NCBI GenBank assembly: GCA_029268205.1
Contig: JAJUGK010000006.1
Location: 1 to 39,830, forward strand
From: Nocardioidaceae bacterium
GTDB taxonomy: Bacteria > Actinomycetota > Actinomycetes > Propionibacteriales > Nocardioidaceae
Direction of reading: 5' to 3'
DNA: 39,830 bases
Shown here: positions 18,494 through 27,170 of the stretch, piece by piece
Position numbering within the stretch: position 1 is the stretch's first letter
Layout of the letters: every line of letters starts with the position of its first letter
Translations under genes and position numbers: made by a program
Notes under the pieces: model-generated
Told to the model about the DNA's origin: nothing
Seen by the model: only the letters and a program-made list of their open reading frames with translations
Database searches by the model: none

Positions 18494-20194
18494 GTGACCA
18501 AGCAGGCAACCAAGACCGCGGCCGCTGTGAAGCCGGCCGAGTCCACCCGCGCGACCGCGAAGACCACCCGTTCGGCGAGGACGAGCGCCGCCAAGCCGGT
18601 GCCGCAGCGGGTCGCGTTCGTGGGCAGTGGGCCGGGCGACCCGGACCTGCTCACCGTGCGCGCCGTCGAGCTCCTCCGGGCCGCGGAGATCGTGGTCACC
18701 GAGGTGCCCGGGCACGAGGACCTCGTCCGCGCCGTGGTCGAGGACGCGGAGCTGCCCGAGTTCGTCGACGGCGGCTTCGGCGAGGACGGCCAGCCGCTGA
18801 CCCACGCCTCGCGCGCCAAGGTCGTGGTCAAGCAGGTCAAGACCGGCAAGCGGGTGGTCCGGCTGATCTCGGGCGACCCGTTCGTCTACGCCTCCGGGCC
18901 CGAGGAGGCCCAGGCGTGCGCCAAGGCCGGACTCGCCTTCGAGATCGTGCCCGGCGTCTCCGCGGTGACCGCGGTGCCGGCGTACGCGGGCATCCCGCTG
19001 ACCACCAAGACCCAGCGTGAGGTCGCCGTCGTCACCTGCGGTGAGGCGAAGATCGACTGGCGCCAGTACGCCGACGACCGCACGCTCGTGCTGCTCTCGG
19101 CGGTCGGCCAGATCGCGGAGATCTCCGAGTCGCTGATCGCGGCCGGCCGCGCCGCCGACACCCCGGTGTCGATGACCCGCGTGGGCACCACCACCGACCA
19201 GCGCACCGTGATCTCCACCCTCGAGAACATCGCCGCCGACGCGCGCGAGGCGCGGATGACCCCGCCCGCCGTCATCGTCGTCGGCGACGTGGTCGACCTG
19301 CGCGACGCGCTGTCGTGGTTCGAGACCAAGCCGCTGTTCGGCTGGCGGGTGCTGGTGCCGCGCACCAAGGAGCAGGCAGCCTCGCTGACCCTGAGCCTGC
19401 GCAGCCACGGCGCGGTGCCCGAGGAGGTCCCGACCATCTCGGTCGAGCCGCCGCGCAACCCCCAGCAGATGGACAAGGCCATCCACGGCCTGGTCGAGGG
19501 CCGCTACAAGTGGGTGGCGTTCACCTCGGTCAACGCCGTGCGCGCGGTCCGCGAGAAGTTCGACGAGTACGGCCTCGACGCCCGCGCGTTCTCCGGGCTG
19601 ATGATCGCCGCGGTCGGCGACAAGACCGCCGAGGCGATCGAGGCCTGGGGCCTGCGCGCCGACCTCGTGCCCTCCGGTGAGCAGTCCGCCCGCGGCCTGC
19701 TCGAGGACTGGCCGCCGTACGACGAGGTGCTCGACCCGCTCAACCGGGTCTTCCTCCCGCGCGCCGACATCGCCACCGAGAACCTCGTCGCGGGTCTGCT
19801 CGACCTCGGCTGGGAGGTCGACGACGTCACCGCCTACCGCACCGTGCGGGCCGCTCCGCCGCCGGCGCCGGTGCGCGAGGCGATCAAGACCGGCAAGTTC
19901 GACGCGGTCGTGTTCACCTCGTCCTCGACGGTGCGCAACCTGGTCGGCATCGCCGGCAAGCCGCACCCGACCACCGTCATCGCGGCGATCGGGCCGGCGA
20001 CGGCGAAGACCGCCGAGGAGCACGGCCTGCGGGTCGACGTGATGGCATCGAAGCCGTCGGTCGAGGTGCTGGTCGAGGCGCTGGCCGACTTCGGTGCGGC
20101 GCGGCGGCTGTCGCTGATCGAGGCCGGCGAGCCGGTCACCAAGCCGTCCGAGCGGCGCCCCGCGGGTCGCCGGAAGGCCAAGTCGTCGTCGTGA
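18494..20194 (+). CDS. Bifunctional uroporphyrinogen-III C-methyltransferase / uroporphyrinogen-III synthase
   Basis: SUMT part [58 protein letters not shown]-like; HemD part [52 protein letters not shown]. Start 18467 also possible. Confidence 0.93.
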   Translation: MTKQATKTAAAVKPAESTRATAKTTRSARTSAAKPVPQRVAFVGSGPGDPDLLTVRAVELLRAAEIVVTEVPGHEDLVRAVVEDAELPEFVDGGFGEDGQPLTHASRAKVVVKQVKTGKRVVRLISGDPFVYASGPEEAQACAKAGLAFEIVPGVSAVTAVPAYAGIPLTTKTQREVAVVTCGEAKIDWRQYADDRTLVLLSAVGQIAEISESLIAAGRAADTPVSMTRVGTTTDQRTVISTLENIAADAREARMTPPAVIVVGDVVDLRDALSWFETKPLFGWRVLVPRTKEQAASLTLSLRSHGAVPEEVPTISVEPPRNPQQMDKAIHGLVEGRYKWVAFTSVNAVRAVREKFDEYGLDARAFSGLMIAAVGDKTAEAIEAWGLRADLVPSGEQSARGLLEDWPPYDEVLDPLNRVFLPRADIATENLVAGLLDLGWEVDDVTAYRTVRAAPPPAPVREAIKTGKFDAVVFTSSSTVRNLVGIAGKPHPTTVIAAIGPATAKTAEEHGLRVDVMASKPSVEVLVEALADFGAARRLSLIEAGEPVTKPSERRPAGRRKAKSSS

Positions 20195-21210
20195 CCGACG
20201 GGCCGACCGCCGGGACCCCCCGCCCCTCCGGGAGCGCGGGGGGATTCCCCGCGGTACGGCCGCGCCGGCTGCGGCGTACCCCGGCGTTGCGACGGATGGT
20301 CGCCGAGACGCACGTGCGCCCCGAGCAGCTCGTGCTGCCGGTCTTCGTGGCGGAGGGCGCGCGCGAGCAGCGCCCGATCGCCAGCATGCCGGGGGTCGTG
20401 CAGCACACCCGTGACACGCTGCGCGCCGAGGCCGCTCGCGCGGCCGAGGCGGGGCTCGGCGGGATCATGCTCTTCGGCGTCCCGGAGACCAAGGACGCGA
20501 CCGGGTCCGGCGCCGTCGACCCGGGCGGCATCCTCAACGTCGCGATCGCCGACGTCGTCGCCGAGGTCGGCGACGCGCTGCCGGTGATGGCCGACCTGTG
20601 CCTCGACGAGTTCACCGACCACGGCCATTGCGGGGTGCTCGACGTCCGGGGCGCGGTCGACAACGACGCCACGCTCGAGGCGTACGCCGCGATGGCGCTC
20701 GCCCAGGCCGGCGCCGGGGTCGGGGTCGTCGCGCCCAGCGGGATGATGGACGGACAGGTCGGCGTGGTGCGGGCCGCGCTCGACGCCGCCGGACACGCCG
20801 ACGTCGCCGTGCTGGCCTACGCCGCGAAGTACGCTTCGGCGTTCTACGGACCCTTCCGCGAGGCGGTCGACTCGAGCCTGGTCGGCGACCGGCGCACCTA
20901 TCAGCAGGACCCCGCCAACGCCCGCGAGGGCGTACGCGAGGCGCTGCTCGATGTCGACGAGGGTGCCGACCTGGTGATGGTGAAGCCGGCCCTGGGCTAC
21001 CTCGACGTGCTGCGCCGGGTCGCCGACGCGGTGCCGGTGCCGGTCGCGGCCTACCAGGTCTCGGGCGAGTACGCCATGCTCGAGGCCGCCGCCGCGAACG
21101 GGTGGATCGACCGGCAGCCCGCGATCCTGGAGTCGTTGCTGTCCATCCGCCGTGCCGGGGCCGACGTGGTCCTGACCTACTGGGCGCTAGAGGCCGCGCG
21201 CTGGCTCTGA
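20191..21210 (+). CDS. hemB: Delta-aminolevulinic acid dehydratase (porphobilinogen synthase)
   Basis: [100 protein letters not shown]. Confidence 0.97.
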   Translation: MTDGPTAGTPRPSGSAGGFPAVRPRRLRRTPALRRMVAETHVRPEQLVLPVFVAEGAREQRPIASMPGVVQHTRDTLRAEAARAAEAGLGGIMLFGVPETKDATGSGAVDPGGILNVAIADVVAEVGDALPVMADLCLDEFTDHGHCGVLDVRGAVDNDATLEAYAAMALAQAGAGVGVVAPSGMMDGQVGVVRAALDAAGHADVAVLAYAAKYASAFYGPFREAVDSSLVGDRRTYQQDPANAREGVREALLDVDEGADLVMVKPALGYLDVLRRVADAVPVPVAAYQVSGEYAMLEAAAANGWIDRQPAILESLLSIRRAGADVVLTYWALEAARWL

Positions 21211-21283
21211 CGTCATACGTCCTATAGCTCCACGCGCGGGTGACGCTGCCGTGGGGCGTCAGCTGCACGGGCGTACGACGTCA
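21208..21283. repeat. Palindromic repeat element R2, starting at the hemB stop codon
   Basis: Termini TGACGTCATACGTCC (21208-21222) and GGGCGTACGACGTCA (21269-21283) are 15-bp imperfect inverted repeats; inner GCTCCACG/CGTGGGGC IR; contains TGACGCTGCCGTGGGGCGTC (21241-21260). Confidence 0.7.
21241..21260 (+). repeat. 20-bp perfect direct repeat, left copy (TGACGCTGCCGTGGGGCGTC)
   Basis: Identical to 22003-22022; the pair brackets the MNT-HEPN genes. Confidence 0.9.
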
Positions 21284-21322
21284 GCGGGCCGCGCGACGTC
21301 AATACGCCGGTACTCTCGATGC

Positions 21323-21640
21323 ATGAGCGCGACCACCGCTTCCCGGCGCCTTCGGGCTGTGCTGGATGAGCACGGCGAACGGGTGTCGGCCATCTTGAGC
21401 AGGTACGCGGCTACCAACCCGCGGCTCTTCGGCTCGGTTGCTCGCGGGGACGCCCGCGAGGACAGTGACGTCGACCTGCTCGTGGATCTAGCGCCGGACG
21501 CGGGCAATGAGTTGTTGCGCGTTGCTGGCATGTCCGAGGAGCTCTCCGACCTGCTCGGGGTGAGGGTGGACGTGGTCGCTGCCAGCCTCCTCAGGGAGGA
21601 GGTCTCCACGACCGCAATGGCTGAAGCGGAGGCAGTGTGA
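21323..21640 (+). CDS. MNT-type minimal nucleotidyltransferase (candidate antitoxin, MntA-like)
   Basis: NPRLFGSVARGDAREDSDVDLLVDL (GSX10DXD motif) in a ~105-aa protein; overlaps HEPN gene by GTGA. Confidence 0.9.
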   Translation: MSATTASRRLRAVLDEHGERVSAILSRYAATNPRLFGSVARGDAREDSDVDLLVDLAPDAGNELLRVAGMSEELSDLLGVRVDVVAASLLREEVSTTAMAEAEAV

Positions 21641-21960
21641 GCCGGACGCAGCACCAGCGGTTCGCCGATATCCGAGCCGCCATCGACCGCTGCCAGTCCT
21701 ACCAGCAGTACCTGGACTCGCCCGAGCTCGGCGCGATGGCGTACGACGCGGTCCTGCGCAATCTGGCGGTGATCGGCGAAGCAGTGAAGTCTCTGCCGGC
21801 TGAGATCAAGGATGCCCATGACGACGTGCCATGGGCGTCAATCGCCGGGTTGCGCAACGTGGTGGTGCATGAGTACTTCCGGGTGGACCCCGATCTGATC
21901 CGCGACGTGGTGACCAACCATCTGGTCATGCTGGCGGGGGCCGTCGACCCCGCAGGTTGA
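21637..21960 (+). CDS. HEPN domain / DUF86 protein (candidate RNase toxin, HepT-like)
   Basis: IGEAVKSLPAEIKDAHDDVPWASIAGLRNVVVHEYFRVD; RX4HXY motif (RNVVVHEY). Confidence 0.9.
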   Translation: MSRTQHQRFADIRAAIDRCQSYQQYLDSPELGAMAYDAVLRNLAVIGEAVKSLPAEIKDAHDDVPWASIAGLRNVVVHEYFRVDPDLIRDVVTNHLVMLAGAVDPAG

Positions 21961-22002
21961 CGGCACGGTGGGCCTCCCGGCAACCTCGGGCAGCTCGGCG
22001 TA

Positions 22003-22022
22003 TGACGCTGCCGTGGGGCGTC
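22003..22022 (+). repeat. 20-bp perfect direct repeat, right copy (TGACGCTGCCGTGGGGCGTC)
   Basis: Identical to 21241-21260. Confidence 0.9.
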
Positions 22023-22063
22023 GTACGTCCGACGACCTCTAGCTCCACGGGCGGATGACGTCA
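22003..22063. repeat. Palindromic repeat element R3, ending at the SnoaL-gene stop codon (minus strand)
   Basis: TGACGCTGCCGTGGGGC ... GCTCCACGGGCGGATGACGTCA; CCGTGGGGC/GCTCCACGG 9-bp arms with one mismatch; related to R2. Confidence 0.65.
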
Positions 22064-22573
22064 GCGGCCCAGGACGGTACGCCGCAGCACCGCCAACGGG
22101 TCCTGGTCGTCGCGACGCCCCCGTGGGCCCTCGGCGCGGGGAGGCACCAGCCGGCCGGCGTCGCTGCGGGTCCACTCGCGGACGGCGAACCGCTCGCGGA
22201 TGCGCCACCCGGCGTCGGTGCGGACGAAGTGGTCGACGTAGCGGAAGCCCGAGGTGAAGTTCAGGCCCGCGTCGGTGCTCGGGGTGCCCCAGTGGACGGC
22301 GGTCCCGTAGGTCTCGGCGACGGCCCGATCGCCGTCGACCTCGGCCAGGTGGTTGCCGATCAGGTGCATCGTCCCGTCGAGTCGGGGCAGCAGCCCGCGC
22401 AGCCAGGCGACGTAGTCGTCGGCCCGGCCGCTGAACCCGGTGTGGTGGTCGACCCCGTCCTCGGCGTACACCGCGCGGATGCCGTCGTAGTCGAGCCGGT
22501 CGACCGCGCGGCAGTAGCGCAGGACGACATCGTGGATGGCGCGGCGGTCGGCCTCGACGCGTTGATCGGTCAT
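22061..22573 (-). CDS. SnoaL-like / NTF2-like nuclear transport factor 2 family protein
   Basis: RAIHDVVLRYCRAVDRLDYDGIRAVYAEDGVDHHTGFSGRADDYVAWL...HLIGNHLAEVDGDRAVAETYGTAVHW...YVDHFVRTDAGWRIRERFAVREW. Confidence 0.88.
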   Translation of the reverse strand: MTDQRVEADRRAIHDVVLRYCRAVDRLDYDGIRAVYAEDGVDHHTGFSGRADDYVAWLRGLLPRLDGTMHLIGNHLAEVDGDRAVAETYGTAVHWGTPSTDAGLNFTSGFRYVDHFVRTDAGWRIRERFAVREWTRSDAGRLVPPRAEGPRGRRDDQDPLAVLRRTVLGR

Positions 22574-22577
22574 GGGG

Positions 22578-23825
22578 TCACTCCTCCTCGCGCGGTCCGA
22601 CGCGGTGACCCAGGTCCGCCAGCGCCAGGCGCGCACGGCCCCACCGTCGGTCGGTGGAGTAGGCCAGCCACTCCTCGACCATCTCCAGCCGCCCGATGAC
22701 GTCGCGGAAGCGGCGGAACGCACCCCGGCCCTCGATCACGGCGCGAAGCTCGTCACGGGCAGCGGGGTCGGGCTGGTCCTGGGCGAAGTCGGCCAGGTCC
22801 TGCCAGCCGCTCCGCGATCCGGTGCCGTAGAACCGGAGCCACCGGTCGGGCTCGCTGTCGACATCCACGGCGTCCTCGCCCACCATCGCTGCATCGGTGA
22901 TCGCCTCGGCGACGACCTCACCGGTGTGCAGATCGAGATATCCGCCGGTCGCGGTCTCGGGATCCCCCTCGAGCAGCTCACTGAGTGCCTCCAGGTCGAC
23001 CGGGACGGCGCCGCCGTCGAGCGGTTGCCTCCGCAGGACGGCCACCAGGTCATCTGCGAGCACCTCGTCCCCGGGCCACCCGCGCCACAGGAGCCGGTTG
23101 ACGATCGACAGAGCGATCGGCTCGGCCCGGGAGCGCTGCTGGTGGAGTGCGAGCGGGATGCCCGAACCCACCTGCTGGAGCATGGTGTCGACGTCACGCC
23201 CGACGATGGAGTCGAGGAAGGCGCCGGCGTCGGAGGCGACCAGCGCGGCCCGCAGGGCGCGGCGATCCGGGAGCAGGGCGCCGGTCGGGGCCGGCCAGTC
23301 CACGGCGCGGGGATGTCCCTGCTCCGGCAGGGCCGGCGGGTCGTCCTCGCCCCGGTCCTCGCGCCACCGCCGGCCGTACTGATCCGGGATCGTCCCCCAT
23401 CCCGCTGCGGGCAGCGGACGGTCGGGGCGTACCCCCAGAACCTCCAACGGATCCACCTTCGCCTCGACGGTGCAGTGGTGCGTCCACGTGTCGCCGAGGT
23501 CGAACACGAACCGGAACTCGTCGCCGGGTCGGAGGGTGCGGGCGAGCCTCGTCCTGGCACTGTCCATCGGTTCCAGCAGGCGGCCGCCCGCGGAGGCGGC
23601 GAACTCCGCGGCCGACTCCGCGTCGGTGATCTCGCGTCCGTCGGCCAGGGTGAACAACGACAGGTGCGCATGGTCCCAGCGACCGAAGGCGGTGTTCACC
23701 GCATCGGCGAACTGGGCGAAGGTGTGCGACGGACCCACGACCAGCACCCGGCCCGGAAGTGGCCAGAGGTCCTCACCCCGCCCCCCGAGAAGGTCGACGC
23801 GGACCGCGAGCCAGGTGCGTGCCAT
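22578..23825 (-). CDS. pRiA4b ORF-3-like (PF07929-type) N-terminus fused to UPF0158-like C-terminus
   Basis: N-term: FAQFADAVNTAFGRWDHAHLSLFTL...LRPGDEFRFVFDLGDTWTHHCTVEAKV; C-term: YLDLHTGEVVAEAI...LRAVIEGRGAFRRFRDVIGRLEMVEEWLAYSTDRRWGRARLALADLGHRV. Confidence 0.75.
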   Translation of the reverse strand: MARTWLAVRVDLLGGRGEDLWPLPGRVLVVGPSHTFAQFADAVNTAFGRWDHAHLSLFTLADGREITDAESAAEFAASAGGRLLEPMDSARTRLARTLRPGDEFRFVFDLGDTWTHHCTVEAKVDPLEVLGVRPDRPLPAAGWGTIPDQYGRRWREDRGEDDPPALPEQGHPRAVDWPAPTGALLPDRRALRAALVASDAGAFLDSIVGRDVDTMLQQVGSGIPLALHQQRSRAEPIALSIVNRLLWRGWPGDEVLADDLVAVLRRQPLDGGAVPVDLEALSELLEGDPETATGGYLDLHTGEVVAEAITDAAMVGEDAVDVDSEPDRWLRFYGTGSRSGWQDLADFAQDQPDPAARDELRAVIEGRGAFRRFRDVIGRLEMVEEWLAYSTDRRWGRARLALADLGHRVGPREEE

Positions 23826-23855
23826 GCGGGCAAGGGTGGCACGTCCTCGCGGGAG

Positions 23856-24392
23856 CTACCGCCCGACGTCCCACGCGTGGTGGATGACGTCGTGCAGGTG
23901 GTAGCGCGCGAGGCTGGCGACGGTGAACTCGTGTCCGTCGTCGCGGCGGCCCGCGCGGCCCCAGTCGGCGTCGGTGAGCTTCTCGTACGTCGCGCAGACC
24001 GCCTCGGACTCCTGGATGAGCTCGCGCCGCACGGTCGCGGGATCGGCGCGGTGGTAGGCCTCGTCGCGGGCGGTCGCGTCCTGGTCCCAGCCCGGGAAGA
24101 CGAGGTCGGCGTGCTGGAGCATCAACCACACGCGCGCACCCATCACCCGGTGCACGTCGCGGACGTGGCAGGCGTACTCCAGCGGCGACCACACCCGGGG
24201 CGCGGGCCGGGTGCGGCTGGCCTCGCCGAGCTGGTCGAGCAGGTCGAGCCAGAGGGCGGTGTTGCCGGCGATCGTGGCGGGGATCGAGGCGACGCCGACC
24301 CGCGCCGCGTCGTACCCGCAGTCGGCACACGGGCGCTCGAGCACCCAGGTCCAGTCCTTGGTGTCGGGCGGGATCGGGTCAGGCGCGTCCAT
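23856..24392 (-). CDS. DinB-like / mycothiol-dependent-type four-helix protein
   Basis: IAGNTALWLDLLDQLGEASRTRPAPRVWSPLEYACHVRDVHRVMGARVWLMLQHADLVFPGWDQDATARDEAYHRAD...SLARYHLHDVIHHAWDV (metal-binding His pattern). Confidence 0.8.
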   Translation of the reverse strand: MDAPDPIPPDTKDWTWVLERPCADCGYDAARVGVASIPATIAGNTALWLDLLDQLGEASRTRPAPRVWSPLEYACHVRDVHRVMGARVWLMLQHADLVFPGWDQDATARDEAYHRADPATVRRELIQESEAVCATYEKLTDADWGRAGRRDDGHEFTVASLARYHLHDVIHHAWDVGR

Positions 24393-24419
24393 GGGTCCGA
24401 TCCTCCCACCCCGGTGGGG

Positions 24420-25049
24420 TCAGGAGCCGAACAGCATCCGGAACCGCCGGGCGACGAGGGTCAGCAGCGGCCGGCGACCGGCGAGGAACCCGATCGGGCC
24501 GGAGGGGTCGACGCGCCAGTCCGCGCGCACCAGGCCGAGCGGTGTGCGCAGCCGCACCGGGCTGACGGTGATCCCCGGCCGTCCGTGGACGGCCCCGTCC
24601 TGCGCGAGCCGGAACCGCAGCCGCGCGGGGAGGGGGAGGACGCGCACGCGCGCCAGGCGGGTGCCGGCGACCTCGGCGCCCCCGCTCCGCATGACGTACG
24701 CCGTGGGGCCCGCGGCGTCGCCGGTGGTGAACTCCGCCAGGTCCTTGGGGATCGCCCACAGCTCCCGGCCGCCGGCCATCGACGCCGGGCTGTCGACCCA
24801 GATGTGGGTGATGTGCACCCGCGGGCGCCAGCCCTGACGCACGAGCACGGTGGTCATCAGCTCGCCGTAGGTCAGCGGGCTCGGCTCGTCGTAGACCACC
24901 CACGCCGCGGCGACCACCGCCCGGCCGAACAGGCGCAGCGGGCGTACCCCCTCGGGTACGTCCGGCGCCCGGTCGGCGGGCACGAGGAACACCGACACCA
25001 CCGCGTGACCGTGCAGGTCCCACGGCTCGGCCGGGTAGCTCACCCCCAC
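24420..25049 (-). CDS. Acetoacetate decarboxylase-like family protein
   Basis: YDEPSPLTYGELMTTVLVR...VHITHIWVDSPASMAGGRELWAIPKDLAEF; GTG start overlaps monooxygenase stop. Confidence 0.75.
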   Translation of the reverse strand: MGVSYPAEPWDLHGHAVVSVFLVPADRAPDVPEGVRPLRLFGRAVVAAAWVVYDEPSPLTYGELMTTVLVRQGWRPRVHITHIWVDSPASMAGGRELWAIPKDLAEFTTGDAAGPTAYVMRSGGAEVAGTRLARVRVLPLPARLRFRLAQDGAVHGRPGITVSPVRLRTPLGLVRADWRVDPSGPIGFLAGRRPLLTLVARRFRMLFGS

Positions 25050-26458
25050 GTGAACTCCGCGGGGTCGAGCGCGTCGAGCCGGGCGTCGTACTCCCGGGTG
25101 CTGCCCGGCCAGTTGGAGGTGATGCGCCCCGAGACCGGATGGCGGTACCAGTTGTCGCAGTGCACCCAGGTGGTCGTGGCCAGCCGCTGCTGGATCTCGG
25201 CGTCCCAGGCGAGCTCGGCGGCCTCGGTGACCTCGACCGACCGGGCACCCGTCCGTCGCGCCCGGTCGAGCACGTTGCGGATGTGGCGCGACTGCGCCTC
25301 GAGCATGACGATGATCGAGGAGCCGCCGAGGTTGGTGTTGGGGCCGTAGAGCAGGAAGAGGTTCGGGAAGCCGGGCACGTGCACCCCCAGGTGCGCCCGG
25401 GCCCCGTCGCGCCACTGCTTGGCCAACGGCGTCGCGTCGCGTCCGGTCACCTCGATGCCGTGGTCGAAGTTCTGGGTCTTGAAGCCGGTGCCCCAGATCA
25501 GCACGTCGGCGGCGCGCTCGACCCCGCCCGCCCGGACGCCGCCGGGGAGGACCTCGTCGACCGGGTCGGTCACCAGCTCGACGTGCGGCTGGGAGACGGC
25601 GGGATAGAAGTTGTTGGAGAACAGGATGCGCTTGCAGCCGATCGGGCTGTCGGGGGTGAGCTTCGCGCGCAGTACGGGGTCGGGGACCTGCCGGCGCAGG
25701 TGGGCCAGGGCGACCCGGCGCTGCACCTCCCCGACCGCGGAGCCGTCGTGCATCCCGCGGGAGAAGCCCTCGCCGAGCGAGCGGAAGAACCGCCGTTCCA
25801 CCGCGACCCCCGGGGCGTACCAGTCGGGCAGCGGGCCGTCGGGCTTGGGGAGGATGTAGTTGGCCGACCGCTGGAAGAGCGTCACCTCCGCCGCCCGCTC
25901 CACCAGGTGCGGGACGAACTGGATCGCGCTGGCGCCGACGCCGATCACCGCGACCCGCTTGCCGTCGAGGTCGGCGTCGTGGTCCCAGCGCGCGGAGTGG
26001 AAGGCGGTGCCGGCGAAGGAGTCGGCACCAGGGAGGTCGGGGATGTGCGGCTCCGAGAGCTGCCCGACGGCGCTGACGAGGACCTCGACCTGCTCGGTGC
26101 GGCCGTCGGCGAAGCCCACCGTCCACACCGCCTCGCCCTCGTCCCAGGTCGCGGAGACCACGGTGCGGCCGTACGAGATCAGCGGGCTGACCCCGAACCG
26201 GTCGGCCACGTCGCGCAGGTAGCCGTGGATCTGGTCCTGCAGCGCGTAGCGGCGGTGCCAGCGCGTGGTCGGTGCCCAGGAGTAGGAGTACAGCGGGGAG
26301 GGGACGTCGCAGCCCGCGCCCGGGTAGTGGTTGTCGCGCCACACGCCGCCGAGGTCGTCGGCGCGCTCCCACAGCCGCAGGTCGGTGTGGCCGGCGCGCA
26401 ACAGTTCGACGGCGATGCCGATGCCGCCGAATCCGGTGCCGATGATGCCGACGCGCAT
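25040..26458 (-). CDS. Flavin-containing monooxygenase (Baeyer-Villiger type)
   Basis: VGIIGTGFGGIGIAVELLRAG; LWERADDLGGVWRDNHYPGAGCDVPSPLYSYSW; FHSARWDHDADLDGKRVAVIGVGASAIQFVPHL; ADVLIWGTGFKTQNF. Confidence 0.92.
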   Translation of the reverse strand: MRVGIIGTGFGGIGIAVELLRAGHTDLRLWERADDLGGVWRDNHYPGAGCDVPSPLYSYSWAPTTRWHRRYALQDQIHGYLRDVADRFGVSPLISYGRTVVSATWDEGEAVWTVGFADGRTEQVEVLVSAVGQLSEPHIPDLPGADSFAGTAFHSARWDHDADLDGKRVAVIGVGASAIQFVPHLVERAAEVTLFQRSANYILPKPDGPLPDWYAPGVAVERRFFRSLGEGFSRGMHDGSAVGEVQRRVALAHLRRQVPDPVLRAKLTPDSPIGCKRILFSNNFYPAVSQPHVELVTDPVDEVLPGGVRAGGVERAADVLIWGTGFKTQNFDHGIEVTGRDATPLAKQWRDGARAHLGVHVPGFPNLFLLYGPNTNLGGSSIIVMLEAQSRHIRNVLDRARRTGARSVEVTEAAELAWDAEIQQRLATTTWVHCDNWYRHPVSGRITSNWPGSTREYDARLDALDPAEFTWG

Positions 26459-27114
26459 CAGATCTCCTTCTCGTTCGGGGATTGGGGCTGCTCGGAGAGT
26501 GGACGGTCGTCCCTGGGTGGGGCGTCCCCGGTGATGCCGGCGGTGCGGAGTACGCCGAGGACGGCCGCGGTGGTCAGGTCGAGGACGTCGGACCGGGTGA
26601 GCGTGGCCCGCTGCAGCCACTCGCGGCAGGCGGCCTTGACCAGCGGCGCGACCGTCCGCAGCCGGGCGCGCAGCTGTGGCTCGTCGGGGAGCGCGAGCGC
26701 GTCGAGCACGAGCCGCGCGGCGTTGTCGTCGGCCTCGTCGACGAGCTCCTGCAGGTCGGAGCCGGCCTCGGTGCTGACCGCGCCGGCGACGTTGACCCAG
26801 CCCTGGCCGTAGGTCGCCGCCCCCTCCAGGATCCAGTCCATCGTCCAGCGGGTGCGCTCGGCGAGCGGCTTCGCGGCCAGGTCGTCGGGCAGCTCGCCGG
26901 CCGGCATCACCACGGTGGAGCGCATCGCCTCGAGGAAGAGCGCGCGCTTGGTGCCGAAGTAGTGGTGGACCAGTCCGCGGGTGACGTCGGCGGCGCGCGC
27001 GACCTCGCTGGTGGAGACCCGGTGGTAGGGCCGGTCGGCATACAGCGCGCGTGCCGCCTCGAGGATCTGCTGGCGGCGCGCGTCGGGGGAGAGCCGACGG
27101 GCGGAGGTGGTCAC
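26458..27114 (-). CDS. TetR family transcriptional regulator
   Basis: RRQQILEAARALYADRPYHRVSTSEVARAADVTRGLVHHYFGTKRALFLEAM; 1-nt overlap with the monooxygenase start. Confidence 0.95.
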   Translation of the reverse strand: MTTSARRLSPDARRQQILEAARALYADRPYHRVSTSEVARAADVTRGLVHHYFGTKRALFLEAMRSTVVMPAGELPDDLAAKPLAERTRWTMDWILEGAATYGQGWVNVAGAVSTEAGSDLQELVDEADDNAARLVLDALALPDEPQLRARLRTVAPLVKAACREWLQRATLTRSDVLDLTTAAVLGVLRTAGITGDAPPRDDRPLSEQPQSPNEKEI

Positions 27115-27131
27115 GGCGGCATCGTGACGAA

Positions 27132-27164
27132 GTTATTGGCAACCTGTCAACAACGGCGTAGTCT
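27132..27164 (+). promoter_or_regulatory. Candidate TetR operator overlapping promoter of GMC oxidoreductase gene
   Basis: Imperfect palindrome GTTATTGGCAACCTGTCAACAAC (27132-27154); -35 TTGGCA (27136-27141), 17-nt spacer, -10 TAGTCT (27159-27164); start GTG at 27171. Confidence 0.65.
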
Positions 27165-27170
27165 GCCGCC

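Noticed and set aside
21323-21960. Larger defence island around HEPN-MNT
   Set aside because: Neighbours (hemB, SnoaL-like, pRiA4b-like, DinB-like) are not recognised defence genes; the pair looks like a solitary cassette.
22572-25349. 925-aa plus-strand ORF opposite the pRiA4b-like, DinB-like and ADC-like genes
   Set aside because: Antisense artefact; all three minus-strand products have recognisable domains and proper start/stop overlaps.
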